Part shown: positions 1-7,193 of the stretch, one piece after another | How the letters are laid out: every line of letters begins with the position of its first letter | How positions within the stretch are numbered: the stretch's first letter is position 1 | From: Lysobacteraceae bacterium UBA6001 | GTDB taxonomy: Bacteria; Pseudomonadota; Gammaproteobacteria; Xanthomonadales; Xanthomonadaceae | NCBI GenBank assembly: GCA_002429615.1 | Contig: DJAN01000299.1 | Location: forward strand, 280 to 21,950 | Reading direction: 5' to 3' | Length of the DNA: 21,671 nt | Made by a program: the position numbers and the translations under genes | Notes under the pieces: model-generated | What the model was told of the DNA's origin: nothing | Database searches by the model: none | Seen by the model: only the letters and a program-made list of their open reading frames with translations

Positions 1-20
1 ACACGACGCTCTTCCGATCT
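1..20 (+). other. Illumina TruSeq adapter remnant (not genomic)
   Basis: The first 20 bases, ACACGACGCTCTTCCGATCT, are identical to the 3' end of the Illumina TruSeq universal adapter, immediately before the insert junction. The open frame of the next gene fragment begins cleanly at base 21. The sequence should be trimmed as a sequencing artefact. The orientation is what adapter read-through from a short insert gives when the read is reverse-complemented. The identity is exact by eye. Confidence 0.97.
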
Positions 21-437
21 TTCGGCGCCTTGCTGGCGGGGGTGTCTCCGCCGGGCGGAGACGTCAACGCCGCCCTGCTGCAGTTCGTGTCCGACGCCTA
101 TCCGGCGTGGATGATCGGCCTGCTGGCCGGGACCGCCTGTCTGCTGGCGCTGGTGCCGGGTTCGGTGCTGCTGCTGACGGCGGGATCGATCTTCAGCCGC
201 AACGTGGTCATGCCGCTCAAGCCGGACCTGAGCGACAGGGCTAGTCTGCTGGTTTCACGGCTGTCGATGGTGGGCTTTGCGGCGGTGGCCGTGTGGCTGA
301 CGATCGGCGCGACCTCTTCTCTGGTCGAGATCGGCCTGGCCGCCTATGCCGCCATCGGCATGTTGGCGCCTGGCGTCTTCCTGGCCTTCCTTTGGCCGCG
401 CGCCAATGCGATCGGCGTGGCGGCGGGCATCGGCGCG
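21..437 (+). CDS. Sodium:solute symporter family protein, internal/C-terminal fragment (truncated at both ends)
   Basis: An open frame from base 21 encodes hydrophobic helices typical of the SSS family (TC 2.A.21, PutP/MctP-like): a segment around 'YPAWMIGLLAGTACLLALVPGSV', then 'LLLTAGSIFSRNV', a basic cytoplasmic loop 'MPLKPDLSDRASLLVSRLS', then two further membrane segments ending 'LAFLWPRANAIGVAAGIGA'. The 'AxSxFxRN' loop followed by 'FLWPRAN' and a Gly/Ala-rich helix is characteristic of monocarboxylate/pantothenate-type symporters. The 5' part is missing because the contig starts here. Around base 430-440 the protein stops resembling a symporter and becomes the antisense of a BlaR1-like gene, so no native C-terminus exists. 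The frame runs on to 1145 as a meaningless fusion. Substrate cannot be assigned. Confidence 0.75.
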
Positions 438-445
438 GCAACCTC
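425..445. other. Junction between two unrelated truncated genes (probable chimeric join)
   Basis: Left of this point the plus strand encodes a symporter. Right of it the minus strand encodes the N-terminal 97 residues of an M56/BlaR1-like protein. Neither gene has a natural end here, and no insertion-sequence end, terminator or duplication is visible. The exact breakpoint cannot be fixed, because both coding signals fade over about 20 bases. With an untrimmed adapter only about 420 bases away, an artefactual join is the simplest reading. A genuine rearrangement is the alternative. Confidence 0.75.
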
Positions 446-730
446 CACCGGGCCATCGGCAGGCATCGACATCGGCAGCTGCGGCGCCAGCGCCACCACC
501 GGCGCGGCATCGGTTGCCGGCAACAGCGCCAGCTTCAGCGGGCTCGGCCAGCACAGGCCGAGGACCAGCTGCAGCGAGACCAGCCACCACAACCAGCAGC
601 GTGCGTTCGCGCCCAGCCGCGGCAACCAGCGGCACAGCGCCCACACCAGCGCGCCCAGCGGCAAGGACTGCAACGTCGCCCAGGCCAGACGCCCCAGGCC
701 CGCCTGCATCAGTTCGAGCAGGGTGTCCAT
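440..730 (-). CDS. BlaR1-like M56 family membrane peptidase/antirepressor, N-terminal fragment
   Basis: The frame starts ATG at 730 (MDTLLELMQAGLGRLAWATL) one base after the blaI-type repressor's stop codon. Residues about 12-33 and 46-66 are hydrophobic, with a short basic loop 'CRWLPRLGANARCWLWW' between them; this is the usual opening of BlaR1/MecR1-like M56 proteins. The expected HEXXH zinc-protease domain and any sensor domain (proteins normally above 300 residues) are absent, because the frame runs into symporter antisense near base 440. Such proteins are membrane-bound antirepressors that act on the cognate BlaI/MecI repressor. The pairing with the upstream regulator gene supports the call. 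In this assembly the gene is broken, probably artificially. Confidence 0.75.
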
Positions 731-731
731 G

Positions 732-1118
732 TCAGCGCTCCTGTCGACGCGACTGCAACGAGGCGACCAGCGCCTCCAGTTCGGCCAGTTCGTCGTCGCT
801 GACGTCGCGGCGCTCGGACATCCACGCCACGAACGGCGACACCGACCCCTGCAGGGTCTTCTCCACGAACTGCCCCACCGCCGAGCGCACCACCTCGTCC
901 GGCTGCGCGGCGCTGGCATAGCGGTAGACGCCGCCGGCCTGGCGGCGGCGCAGATAGCCCTTGCCACGCAGGCGTTCGAGCATGGTCAGCACGGTGGAGC
1001 GGGCGAGCCCGCGTGGCTCGCCGAACGCGCTCGCCACCTCGCTGGCGGAGGCATCCCCCTCGCTGTCGACAAACTGCAGCAGCGCCAGTTCCTGGTCGCC
1101 AATGGTCTTGCGGGACAT
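732..1118 (-). CDS. BlaI/MecI/CopY family transcriptional repressor
   Basis: This 128-residue protein is the right length for BlaI/MecI (about 120-130). It opens 'MSRKTIGDQELALLQFV', followed by a winged helix-turn-helix: 'SASEVASAF' as helix 2 and 'STVLTMLERLRGKGYLRRR' as recognition helix and wing start, then 'YRYASA'. The C-terminal half ('DEVVRSAVGQFVEKTLQGSVSPFVAWMSE') matches the family's dimerisation/cleavage domain. Members repress their own operon and target genes, often a beta-lactamase, until the partner BlaR1/MecR1 protease inactivates them. Here the partner begins one base downstream (TGA-C-ATG). The RBS AGGAG lies at 1127-1131. Promoter and operator-like dyads lie at 1131-1176. 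No beta-lactamase gene is in the window, so the regulon is unknown. Confidence 0.93.
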   Translation of the reverse strand: MSRKTIGDQELALLQFVDSEGDASASEVASAFGEPRGLARSTVLTMLERLRGKGYLRRRQAGGVYRYASAAQPDEVVRSAVGQFVEKTLQGSVSPFVAWMSERRDVSDDELAELEALVASLQSRRQER

Positions 1119-1130
1119 GCGCCACGCTCC

Positions 1131-1176
1131 TGTCTACGTTTGTAGACACGCTAACCCTGTCGACAGCTGTAGTCAA
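1131..1176 (-). promoter_or_regulatory. blaI-type promoter with two operator-like dyads
   Basis: Read on the minus strand, a -35-like TTGACT lies at 1176-1171 and, after 17 bases, a -10-like TAGCGT at 1153-1148, 29 bases before the repressor ATG. Two inverted repeats overlap it. TGTCTAC at 1131-1137 pairs perfectly with GTAGACA at 1142-1148 around a 4-base spacer, just downstream of the -10. CGACAGCTGTAG at 1161-1172 is a near-perfect dyad inside the -35/-10 spacer. BlaI/MecI operators are built around a TACA/TGTA dyad, and both sites contain close variants. Autorepression is inferred from this placement. Confidence 0.7.
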
Positions 1177-1206
1177 GCATGACCAAAGGCATCCCGGCAC
1201 TGGCCG

Positions 1207-1212
1207 TAGAAT
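1207..1212 (+). promoter_or_regulatory. Putative -10 box (TAGAAT)
   Basis: TAGAAT ends 29 bases before the ATG at 1242, the same spacing as other TAnnnT boxes in this window. No convincing -35 is visible. The call is an inference from position and motif. Confidence 0.4.
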
Positions 1213-1241
1213 GGCGGTCCATCCGAAAACGAGTTCCGCCG

Positions 1242-1718
1242 ATGTCCCGCAATTCCAAGGCCAAGCGCGACCAGCGCAAGAAGCGCCAGCCCAAGCGCCC
1301 GTTCCTCCGCCTCGACCGCGACCGCCCGGTGGTCAACCACGCGGTGATGCTCGACGAGGAGCAGCGCGTGGTGGCGGCGATCGGCCTGCAGGACGGCGGC
1401 GAGTGGCTGCTGTCGATCGGCGGCCAGACCATGGGCAATGCCGACAACCCGGTGCCGATGCTGGCCATGCTCAAGCACCTGGCCGGCCTGCAGGAGAAGG
1501 AAGGCAAGAAGGTCAGCGTGGAATATTCCGAGCAGCTGCAGCAGATGATCGACGACCTGGCCGCTGACGAAGGCAAGACGCCGGAGGAATACCTGACCAT
1601 GCTGGTGTCGGAGTTCGAGGACACCGGCGCGGCCGAGGACGAGGAAGAAGGCGAGGCAGCCGACGCCCCGGCCGCGGAAGGTGACGACGCCGCCGCGCCG
1701 GCGCCGAAGGACGCCTGA
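1242..1718 (+). CDS. Conserved hypothetical protein with basic N-terminus and acidic C-terminus
   Basis: A 158-residue soluble protein with no domain I can name. The ATG at 1242 (MSRNSKAKRDQRKKRQPKRPF) is preferred over one at 1179: it gives a plausible N-terminus and leaves a TAGAAT box 29 bases upstream. Residues 1-28 are strongly basic (Lys/Arg). The middle (about 29-110) looks folded ('VVNHAVMLDEEQRVVAAIGLQDGGEWLLSIGG'). Residues from about 127 to the end are Glu/Asp/Ala-rich and likely disordered. This charge polarity resembles nucleic-acid-associated or chaperone-like small proteins, but no function follows from it. It is probably co-transcribed with the DUF4031 gene, which starts 8 bases after its stop. 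Confidence 0.75.
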   Translation: MSRNSKAKRDQRKKRQPKRPFLRLDRDRPVVNHAVMLDEEQRVVAAIGLQDGGEWLLSIGGQTMGNADNPVPMLAMLKHLAGLQEKEGKKVSVEYSEQLQQMIDDLAADEGKTPEEYLTMLVSEFEDTGAAEDEEEGEAADAPAAEGDDAAAPAPKDA

Positions 1719-1726
1719 GCGCGCCG

Positions 1727-2020
1727 GTGGCGGTCTACATCGACGATGCCGTCCAGCTATGGCGCGAGCAGCGCTGGGCGCACCTGATGGCCGACACGCT
1801 GCCGGAACTGCATGCGATGGCGGCGCGGCTGGGCATTCCCCGCCGCGCCTTCCAGAACAAGCTCAGCGGCGCGCACTACGACGTGCCGGCGCCGCTGCGC
1901 GAGCAGGCCATCGCCTTTGGCGCACGCCCGATCTCGCGGCATACCGACCGCGAACTGCTGAAGGCGGTGATCGCCAATGCCCGCGCACAGGCGCGCGGCG
2001 AGCAGGACAATTCCGATTGA
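1727..2020 (+). CDS. DUF4031 domain-containing protein
   Basis: A 97-residue protein starting at GTG 1727, 8 bases after the upstream stop. Only a weak RBS is seen, so translational coupling is likely. The N-terminus 'AVYIDDAVQLWREQRWAHLMADTLPELHAMAARLGIPRRAFQ' and the central 'HYDVPAPLREQAIAFGA' match DUF4031: a V-Y-[VI]-D-[DN] strand, a conserved W-x-H-[LM] and A-D, then an H-Y-D motif before a helix. The conserved Asp and His residues could form a metal or active site, but the family has no established biochemical role that I can cite. The last 12 residues (RAQARGEQDNSD) are polar and probably flexible. Confidence 0.88.
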   Translation: MAVYIDDAVQLWREQRWAHLMADTLPELHAMAARLGIPRRAFQNKLSGAHYDVPAPLREQAIAFGARPISRHTDRELLKAVIANARAQARGEQDNSD

Positions 2021-2068
2021 CCCGGGCCGGACAGGCTTGCAATCCGCGATGCACCTGATGGAGGAAAG

Positions 2069-2101
2069 CCCCCTTTTGTTAAGGGGGCGCGGCGAAGCCG
2101 C
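2069..2101. terminator. Two adjacent hairpins (possible bidirectional terminator)
   Basis: CCCCCTT at 2069-2075 pairs with AAGGGGG at 2081-2087 around a 5-base loop. GCGGC at 2089-2093 pairs with GCCGC at 2097-2101 around GAA. They lie between the plus-strand DUF4031 stop (2020) and the minus-strand DUF6630 stop (2170), where a terminator is expected. On the minus strand the first hairpin is followed by CTTTCC, a weak T-run. On the plus strand no U-tract follows, so the role is tentative. Confidence 0.5.
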
Positions 2102-2122
2102 GGGGATAGGTGGCACCGCTCG

Positions 2123-2149
2123 CACGGGTTTCGCGAAGCGAATCCCGTG
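2123..2149. repeat. Imperfect 12-bp-arm hairpin with GAA loop
   Basis: CACGGGTTTCGC (2123-2134) pairs with GCGAATCCCGTG (2138-2149) with one mismatch around GAA. The apex contains GCGAAGC (2133-2139), the sequence known to form an unusually stable mini-hairpin in single-stranded DNA. The same heptamer is at the apex of the preceding hairpin (2092-2098). Confidence 0.75.
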
Positions 2150-2181
2150 ATCCGTTCTAGTCCGTTAGACTAGAACGGATC
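2149..2181. terminator. 14-bp perfect hairpin overlapping the DUF6630 stop codon
   Basis: GATCCGTTCTAGTC (2149-2162) and GACTAGAACGGATC (2168-2181) are perfect reverse complements around the loop CGTTA. The stop codon (2170-2172) and the last three sense codons of the minus-strand gene lie inside the stem. It could act as a terminator or 3'-end stabiliser for that transcript, but there is no T-run after it. Confidence 0.6.
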
Positions 2182-2715
2182 GCTGGCCGGCCGCACTTCC
2201 AGCCCCAGCAGCGAGCACAACGCCAGCATCGCTTCATCGTCGCGGCTCAACGCCACCCAGCCGGCATGGCCGTCGCCACCAGTGTTCCAGGTCCACAGGG
2301 AATAGCCGTGCTCGCGCAGGCCGTCATAGGCCACGCCCAGCAGGGTCGGCACGTCCACGGCGTCGGCGAAGTCCTCGTCATCGAGGTCGCCACCCCAGTC
2401 GATGCGCAGGTTCCAGCGCCCGGCCAGTTCATCCAGCGCGGTGACCAGCGACTCCACGTCGTCGGCCGCCACGTGGAAGCCGGAGGTCCAGTCGATCGAC
2501 TCGGCCAGCACCTCGAACCAGCGTTCGCTTTCCGGGTCGTCGGCCTCCTCGGCCAGGGTCTCGCGCCAGTCGTCGAACTGACGCAGCGCGGTTTCCTCGT
2601 CGCCGGGGTTGATCAGCACCAGCAGGTTCCAGACCCGTGCGGCGTGTCCGTCGACGTCGTCGAAATCGGAAATGAGGCCTTCTTCGTCTTCGTAATCGGC
2701 GCTGTTGTCAGGCAT
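2170..2715 (-). CDS. DUF6630 family protein
   Basis: A 181-residue acidic cytoplasmic protein from the ATG at 2715 (MPDNSADYEDEEGLISDFDD). Longer in-frame starts at 2766 and 2784 would add an uncharacteristic 'MAPARADFPASHTASAA'-type leader and are less likely, although no clear RBS separates the options. Features of the DUF6630 family are visible: 'WNLLVLINPGDEETALRQFDDWRE' early; a central 'GFHVAADDVESLVTALDELAGRWNLRIDWGGDLDDE'; and a C-terminal 'LREHGYSLWTWNTGGDGHAGWVALSRDDEAMLALCSLLGLEVRP'. The family has no known function that I can state. It is divergent from the DUF3297 gene. Its stop codon sits in a 14-bp hairpin. Confidence 0.88.
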   Translation of the reverse strand: MPDNSADYEDEEGLISDFDDVDGHAARVWNLLVLINPGDEETALRQFDDWRETLAEEADDPESERWFEVLAESIDWTSGFHVAADDVESLVTALDELAGRWNLRIDWGGDLDDEDFADAVDVPTLLGVAYDGLREHGYSLWTWNTGGDGHAGWVALSRDDEAMLALCSLLGLEVRPASDPF

Positions 2716-2802
2716 GGCGGCAGAAGCGGTGTGGGAAGCGGGAAAGTCTGCGCGCGCAGGCGCCATCCGGCAATCTCCAGCCACCGCGGCGGCGATCCCG
2801 GC

Positions 2803-2808
2803 TATCCT
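2803..2808 (+). promoter_or_regulatory. Putative -10 box (TATCCT)
   Basis: TATCCT within 'CGGCTATCCTAG' ends 29 bases before the DUF3297 ATG. No good -35 is seen. It fits the recurring GGCTAnnnT arrangement in this window. Confidence 0.45.
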
Positions 2809-2837
2809 AGCGCGCTCATTCCGCCGAGTTTTGCCCC

Positions 2838-3092
2838 ATGTCCGATACCCCGCCCGACCACCTCGCCGTCGATCCGCGCAGCCCGTTCCACGATGAAGCC
2901 GTGCTGGCGCGTGGCGTCGGCGTGCGCTTCAACGGCATCGAGCGCGACAACGTCGAGGAATACTCGGTGAGCGAAGGCTGGATCAAGGTGCAGGTCGGCA
3001 AGTCGCGTGATCGTCGCGGCAACCCGATGACGATGAAGGTCAAGGGCACGGTCGAGCCGTACTGGCTGAACCTGAATCTCAAGGCGGAGTAA
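2838..3092 (+). CDS. DUF3297 family protein
   Basis: An 84-residue soluble protein from the ATG at 2838. The sequence matches DUF3297 along its whole length: 'PPDHLAVDPRSPFHDEAVLARGVGVRFNG' followed by 'RDNVEEYSVSEGWIKVQVGKSRDRRGNPMTMKVKGTVEPYW'. The conserved 'SPF-(F/H)-x-E-x-L-x-R-G-[IV]-G-[IV]-R-F-[KN]-G' and 'DVEEYCxSEGWI' signatures are both recognisable. The family is small, widespread in proteobacteria and of unknown function; older automatic annotations sometimes label members as glutathione-peroxidase-related without support. It is a single-gene transcript, divergent from DUF6630, followed by a REP palindrome that separates it from the convergent ABC exporter operon. Confidence 0.92.
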   Translation: MSDTPPDHLAVDPRSPFHDEAVLARGVGVRFNGIERDNVEEYSVSEGWIKVQVGKSRDRRGNPMTMKVKGTVEPYWLNLNLKAE

Positions 3093-3128
3093 GCCCCCGC
3101 GCGACGCGCCGGGGATGCGCCTGTGTTT

Positions 3129-3189
3129 GTAGGAGCGGCTTCAGCCGCGACTGCCGGAATCCCGCGGTCGCGGCTGAAGCCGCTCCTAC
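3129..3189. repeat. REP-type palindrome, copy 1 (paired inverted units)
   Basis: Two 23-bp arms, 3129-3151 (starting GTAGGAGCGGCTTCAGCC) and 3167-3189 (its exact reverse complement), flank a 15-base centre. The unit recurs at 15975-16040 as a pair and at 16996-17018 singly. Such elements are common intergenic repeats in Pseudomonas and xanthomonads. This one lies between convergent genes and may also act as a transcription barrier for both. Confidence 0.92.
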
Positions 3190-3215
3190 CATGTCGATCC
3201 GCGACGCGGGCTACG

Positions 3216-4909
<1,694 letters not shown>

Positions 4910-4932
4910 GAAGCATCCGTAGAAGGGGCAAT

Positions 4933-4954
4933 GGCCGCACAGCGTAGTGCGGCC
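4933..4954 (-). promoter_or_regulatory. Putative yadGH promoter -10 inside an 8-bp inverted repeat
   Basis: GGCCGCAC (4933-4940) and GTGCGGCC (4947-4954) flank a 6-base centre. On the minus strand this centre reads TACGCT, a plausible -10, 31 bases before the yadG ATG. The arrangement would let a dimeric repressor cover the promoter, or simply form a hairpin. No -35 is obvious. Two CCCGCGGG octamers lie just upstream (4956-4963 and 4976-4983). Confidence 0.4.
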
Positions 4955-5007
4955 GCCCGCGGGTTAGAAGGCCCGCCCGCGGGAGAATCCATCCCAGCAC
5001 CGCTTCC

Positions 5008-6642
5008 CTAGCGCTGGCGGGACTCGATCAGGTCCAGGTTGCGCACCAGCCGCCGCGACAGTTCGTCGGAAATCTCGCCGCGCCGGGCCAGCTTGAACAG
5101 CGCATTGCGCTCGGCGTTCAGTCCGGCGCCGCGCATCCGGCGCAGCACCTGCTCATAGGCCTTGGCCTGCTCGGGGTCGCTGTCGGCGACATCGCTGCCA
5201 CCCAGCTTGCGTTCGTAGAGCTGGCTGACCCGCTCGGCGGCACGGTTGTAGTACTCCGCATTGGCCTCGTCGACCGCGCCTTTGCGGCGCAGCTGCTCGA
5301 CCGCCTCCAGCGCCGCCTTGGCCGAGGCCACGCGGGCCAGGTCCTCCTGCTGCTGCTCGCTGGATTCTTCCGGGAATTCCAGGCCTTTCAACAGCCGCGG
5401 CAACACCAGGCTGCCGACCAGCAGCGACACCAGGATCACCGCCGCGGCGAGGAAGATGGTCAGCTGGCGCACCGGGAACGGCGTGCCGTCCGGCAGCAGC
5501 AGCGGGATGGTGAGCACGCCAGCCAGGGTGATGGCGCCGCGCACGCCGGCCAGCGAGGTGGCCACCACGATGCGCCATGGCGGGCTGACGCGCTGCTCGC
5601 CACGCCGGTGCGCGGTGAACAGGCTCCAGCGCAGCGATATCCACACCCACGCCAGCCGCAGCAGCGCCAGCGTGGCGTTGATCGCCAGCACGTAGGCCAC
5701 CAGCCACCACGGATTGACGTGTCCGGCCTCGCGCACGCTGTGCACGGCGCCATCGAGGATGCCGGGCAGCTGTTCGCCCAGCAGCACGAACACGATGCCG
5801 TTGAGGGTGAACTGCACGGTGTCCCACACCGCGCCGCGCTGCACGCGCAGCGCGCCGGGCGCGTTGCCGCTCAGTTCCACGTAGCTCATGGTGATGCCGG
5901 CGGCGACCGCGGCCAGGATGCCCGAGGCCTGGATCGCCTCGGCCGCCAGGTAGGCGGCGAACGGGGTGAGCAGGTTGACCAGGATCGCCGAGCCCGGCTC
6001 CTCGCCGAAGTGGCGCCAGATCCAGCCCTGCGCACGGCTCAGGGCGAAGGTGGCCAGCACGCCGCAGGCCACCCCGGCCAGCGCCACCCACAGGAACGTC
6101 GCCGAGGCCGACGCCAGCGAGAACGCACCGGTCATCACCGCGGCGATGGCGAACTGGAAGCAGACCAGGCCGGAGGCATCGTTGAGCAGCGACTCGCCTT
6201 CCAGGATGTGCATCAGGCGCTTGGGGATCGGCACCTTGGCGGCGATCGACGACAGCGCCACCGGGTCGGTCGGCGAGATCACCGCCGCCAGCGCGAACGC
6301 CACCGCCATCGGCATCGCCGGGATCATCCAGTGGATCAGCAGCCCGGCGCCGATCACGGTGAACACCACCAGGCCCAGCGCCAGCTCCAGGATCACGCCC
6401 TTGTCGCGGAACAGGCCCTGCTTGGGAATACGCCAGCCATCCAGGAACAGCAGCGGCGGCAGGAACAGCAGGAAGAACAGCTCCGGCTCCAGCTCGTGGC
6501 CGCGATCGAACACGCCCGAGATCACCGCGCCCAGCGCGATCTGCACCAGCGGCAACGGCAGGGAGAAGGGCAGCAGGCGTACCAGGTAGCCGCTGGCGGC
6601 CACGGCCAGCAGCATCGCCAGGACGACGTCGATCGAATGCAT
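5008..6642 (-). CDS. CPA1-family Na+/H+ antiporter
   Basis: A 544-residue membrane protein from the ATG at 6642 ([26 protein letters not shown]). About 12 helices fill residues 1-420. CPA1 hallmarks are visible: '[20 protein letters not shown]' (54-73), ISPTDPVA (122-129) with ion-binding Asp126, [10 protein letters not shown] (150-159) with N154-D155, and GVRGAITLA (366-374) with Arg368. The C-terminal 120 residues are a charged cytoplasmic helical tail ('[28 protein letters not shown]'), usual for the bacterial TIGR00831-type antiporters. It exchanges cytoplasmic Na+ (or K+) for H+ in pH and salt homeostasis. A small hairpin (CCACCG/CGGTGG, 6663-6678) lies in the leader. The gene is a separate unit upstream of yadGH on the same strand. 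Ion specificity is not readable. Confidence 0.93.
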   Translation of the reverse strand: MHSIDVVLAMLLAVAASGYLVRLLPFSLPLPLVQIALGAVISGVFDRGHELEPELFFLLFLPPLLFLDGWRIPKQGLFRDKGVILELALGLVVFTVIGAGLLIHWMIPAMPMAVAFALAAVISPTDPVALSSIAAKVPIPKRLMHILEGESLLNDASGLVCFQFAIAAVMTGAFSLASASATFLWVALAGVACGVLATFALSRAQGWIWRHFGEEPGSAILVNLLTPFAAYLAAEAIQASGILAAVAAGITMSYVELSGNAPGALRVQRGAVWDTVQFTLNGIVFVLLGEQLPGILDGAVHSVREAGHVNPWWLVAYVLAINATLALLRLAWVWISLRWSLFTAHRRGEQRVSPPWRIVVATSLAGVRGAITLAGVLTIPLLLPDGTPFPVRQLTIFLAAAVILVSLLVGSLVLPRLLKGLEFPEESSEQQQEDLARVASAKAALEAVEQLRRKGAVDEANAEYYNRAAERVSQLYERKLGGSDVADSDPEQAKAYEQVLRRMRGAGLNAERNALFKLARRGEISDELSRRLVRNLDLIESRQR

Positions 6643-6770
6643 GGCAGATCCAGGGGGAGGGGCCACCGGCGACGGTGGCGGAGCAACGAGGGCGGCACCG
6701 GGATGTCGCCTTGCCTGAAACCTTAACCGGCCAGCGACGCGGAGAAAACCGTCGGTCGCACTTCGCCGGC

Positions 6771-6776
6771 TACACT
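6771..6776 (+). promoter_or_regulatory. Putative -10 box (TACACT)
   Basis: TACACT in 'CCGGCTACACTCG' ends 29 bases before the ATG at 6806. It fits the recurring GGCTAnnnT pattern. No good -35 is seen. Confidence 0.5.
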
Positions 6777-6805
6777 CGCGCCCTGGATCCCAGGGAGCGC
6801 GGCCC

Positions 6806-7192
6806 ATGCAGTACCTGCTGTTGATCTATACCGACGACACGCTGCTGCAGGCGCTCCCCGAGGGCGAGGCCGACAGCATGATGCGGCACTGCTTCGCCGG
6901 TGCCGATGCGATGAAGGCGCAGGGCCAGCTGCTGCAGTCGCAGCAGCTGGAGGGCCCGGCGCAGGCGCGCAGCGTGCGTATCCGCGATGGACGCCTGAAT
7001 GTTTCCGACGGTCCCTTCGCCGAGACCCGCGAGATGCTCGGCGGCTTCAACCTGATCGAGGCCGACAGCCTGGAACAGGCGATCGAGATCGCCAGCCAGT
7101 TCCCGTGGGCGCGCACTGGCTGCGTGGAAGTGCGGCCGATCCGCGACATGGACGCGGTGCGGCGCCATGTCGGCGCGCCGCCCGCGCCTTGA
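6806..7192 (+). CDS. YciI family protein (DGPF domain)
   Basis: A 128-residue soluble protein with the YCII-related/DGPF fold (COG3795): N-terminal strand 'MQYLLLIYTDD', middle 'GADAMKAQGQLLQSQQLEGPAQARSVRIRDGRLNVSDGPFAETREMLGGFNLIEADSLEQAIEIASQFP' containing the diagnostic DGPFAETRE (about 69-77), and a final 'VEVRPIRDMD'. The start is supported by a GGGAG about 10 bases upstream and the TACACT box. Members are ferredoxin-like and often lie beside ECF sigma factor genes. No sigma factor is adjacent here, so it stands alone. Biochemical function is unknown. The stop codon is one base from the stop of the convergent dioxygenase gene. Confidence 0.93.
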   Translation: MQYLLLIYTDDTLLQALPEGEADSMMRHCFAGADAMKAQGQLLQSQQLEGPAQARSVRIRDGRLNVSDGPFAETREMLGGFNLIEADSLEQAIEIASQFPWARTGCVEVRPIRDMDAVRRHVGAPPAP

Positions 7193-7193
7193 T

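Noticed and set aside
30..1145. A 371-residue continuous protein starting in the symporter
   Set aside because: Only the first part resembles a symporter. After about 437 it is antisense to the BlaR1 and BlaI genes, so it is a fusion artefact.
2021..2169. Possible small RNA or tRNA in the hairpin cluster
   Set aside because: No cloverleaf, T-loop or anticodon arrangement is present. The stems are simple tandem hairpins without a clear promoter, so they were kept as repeat or terminator structures.
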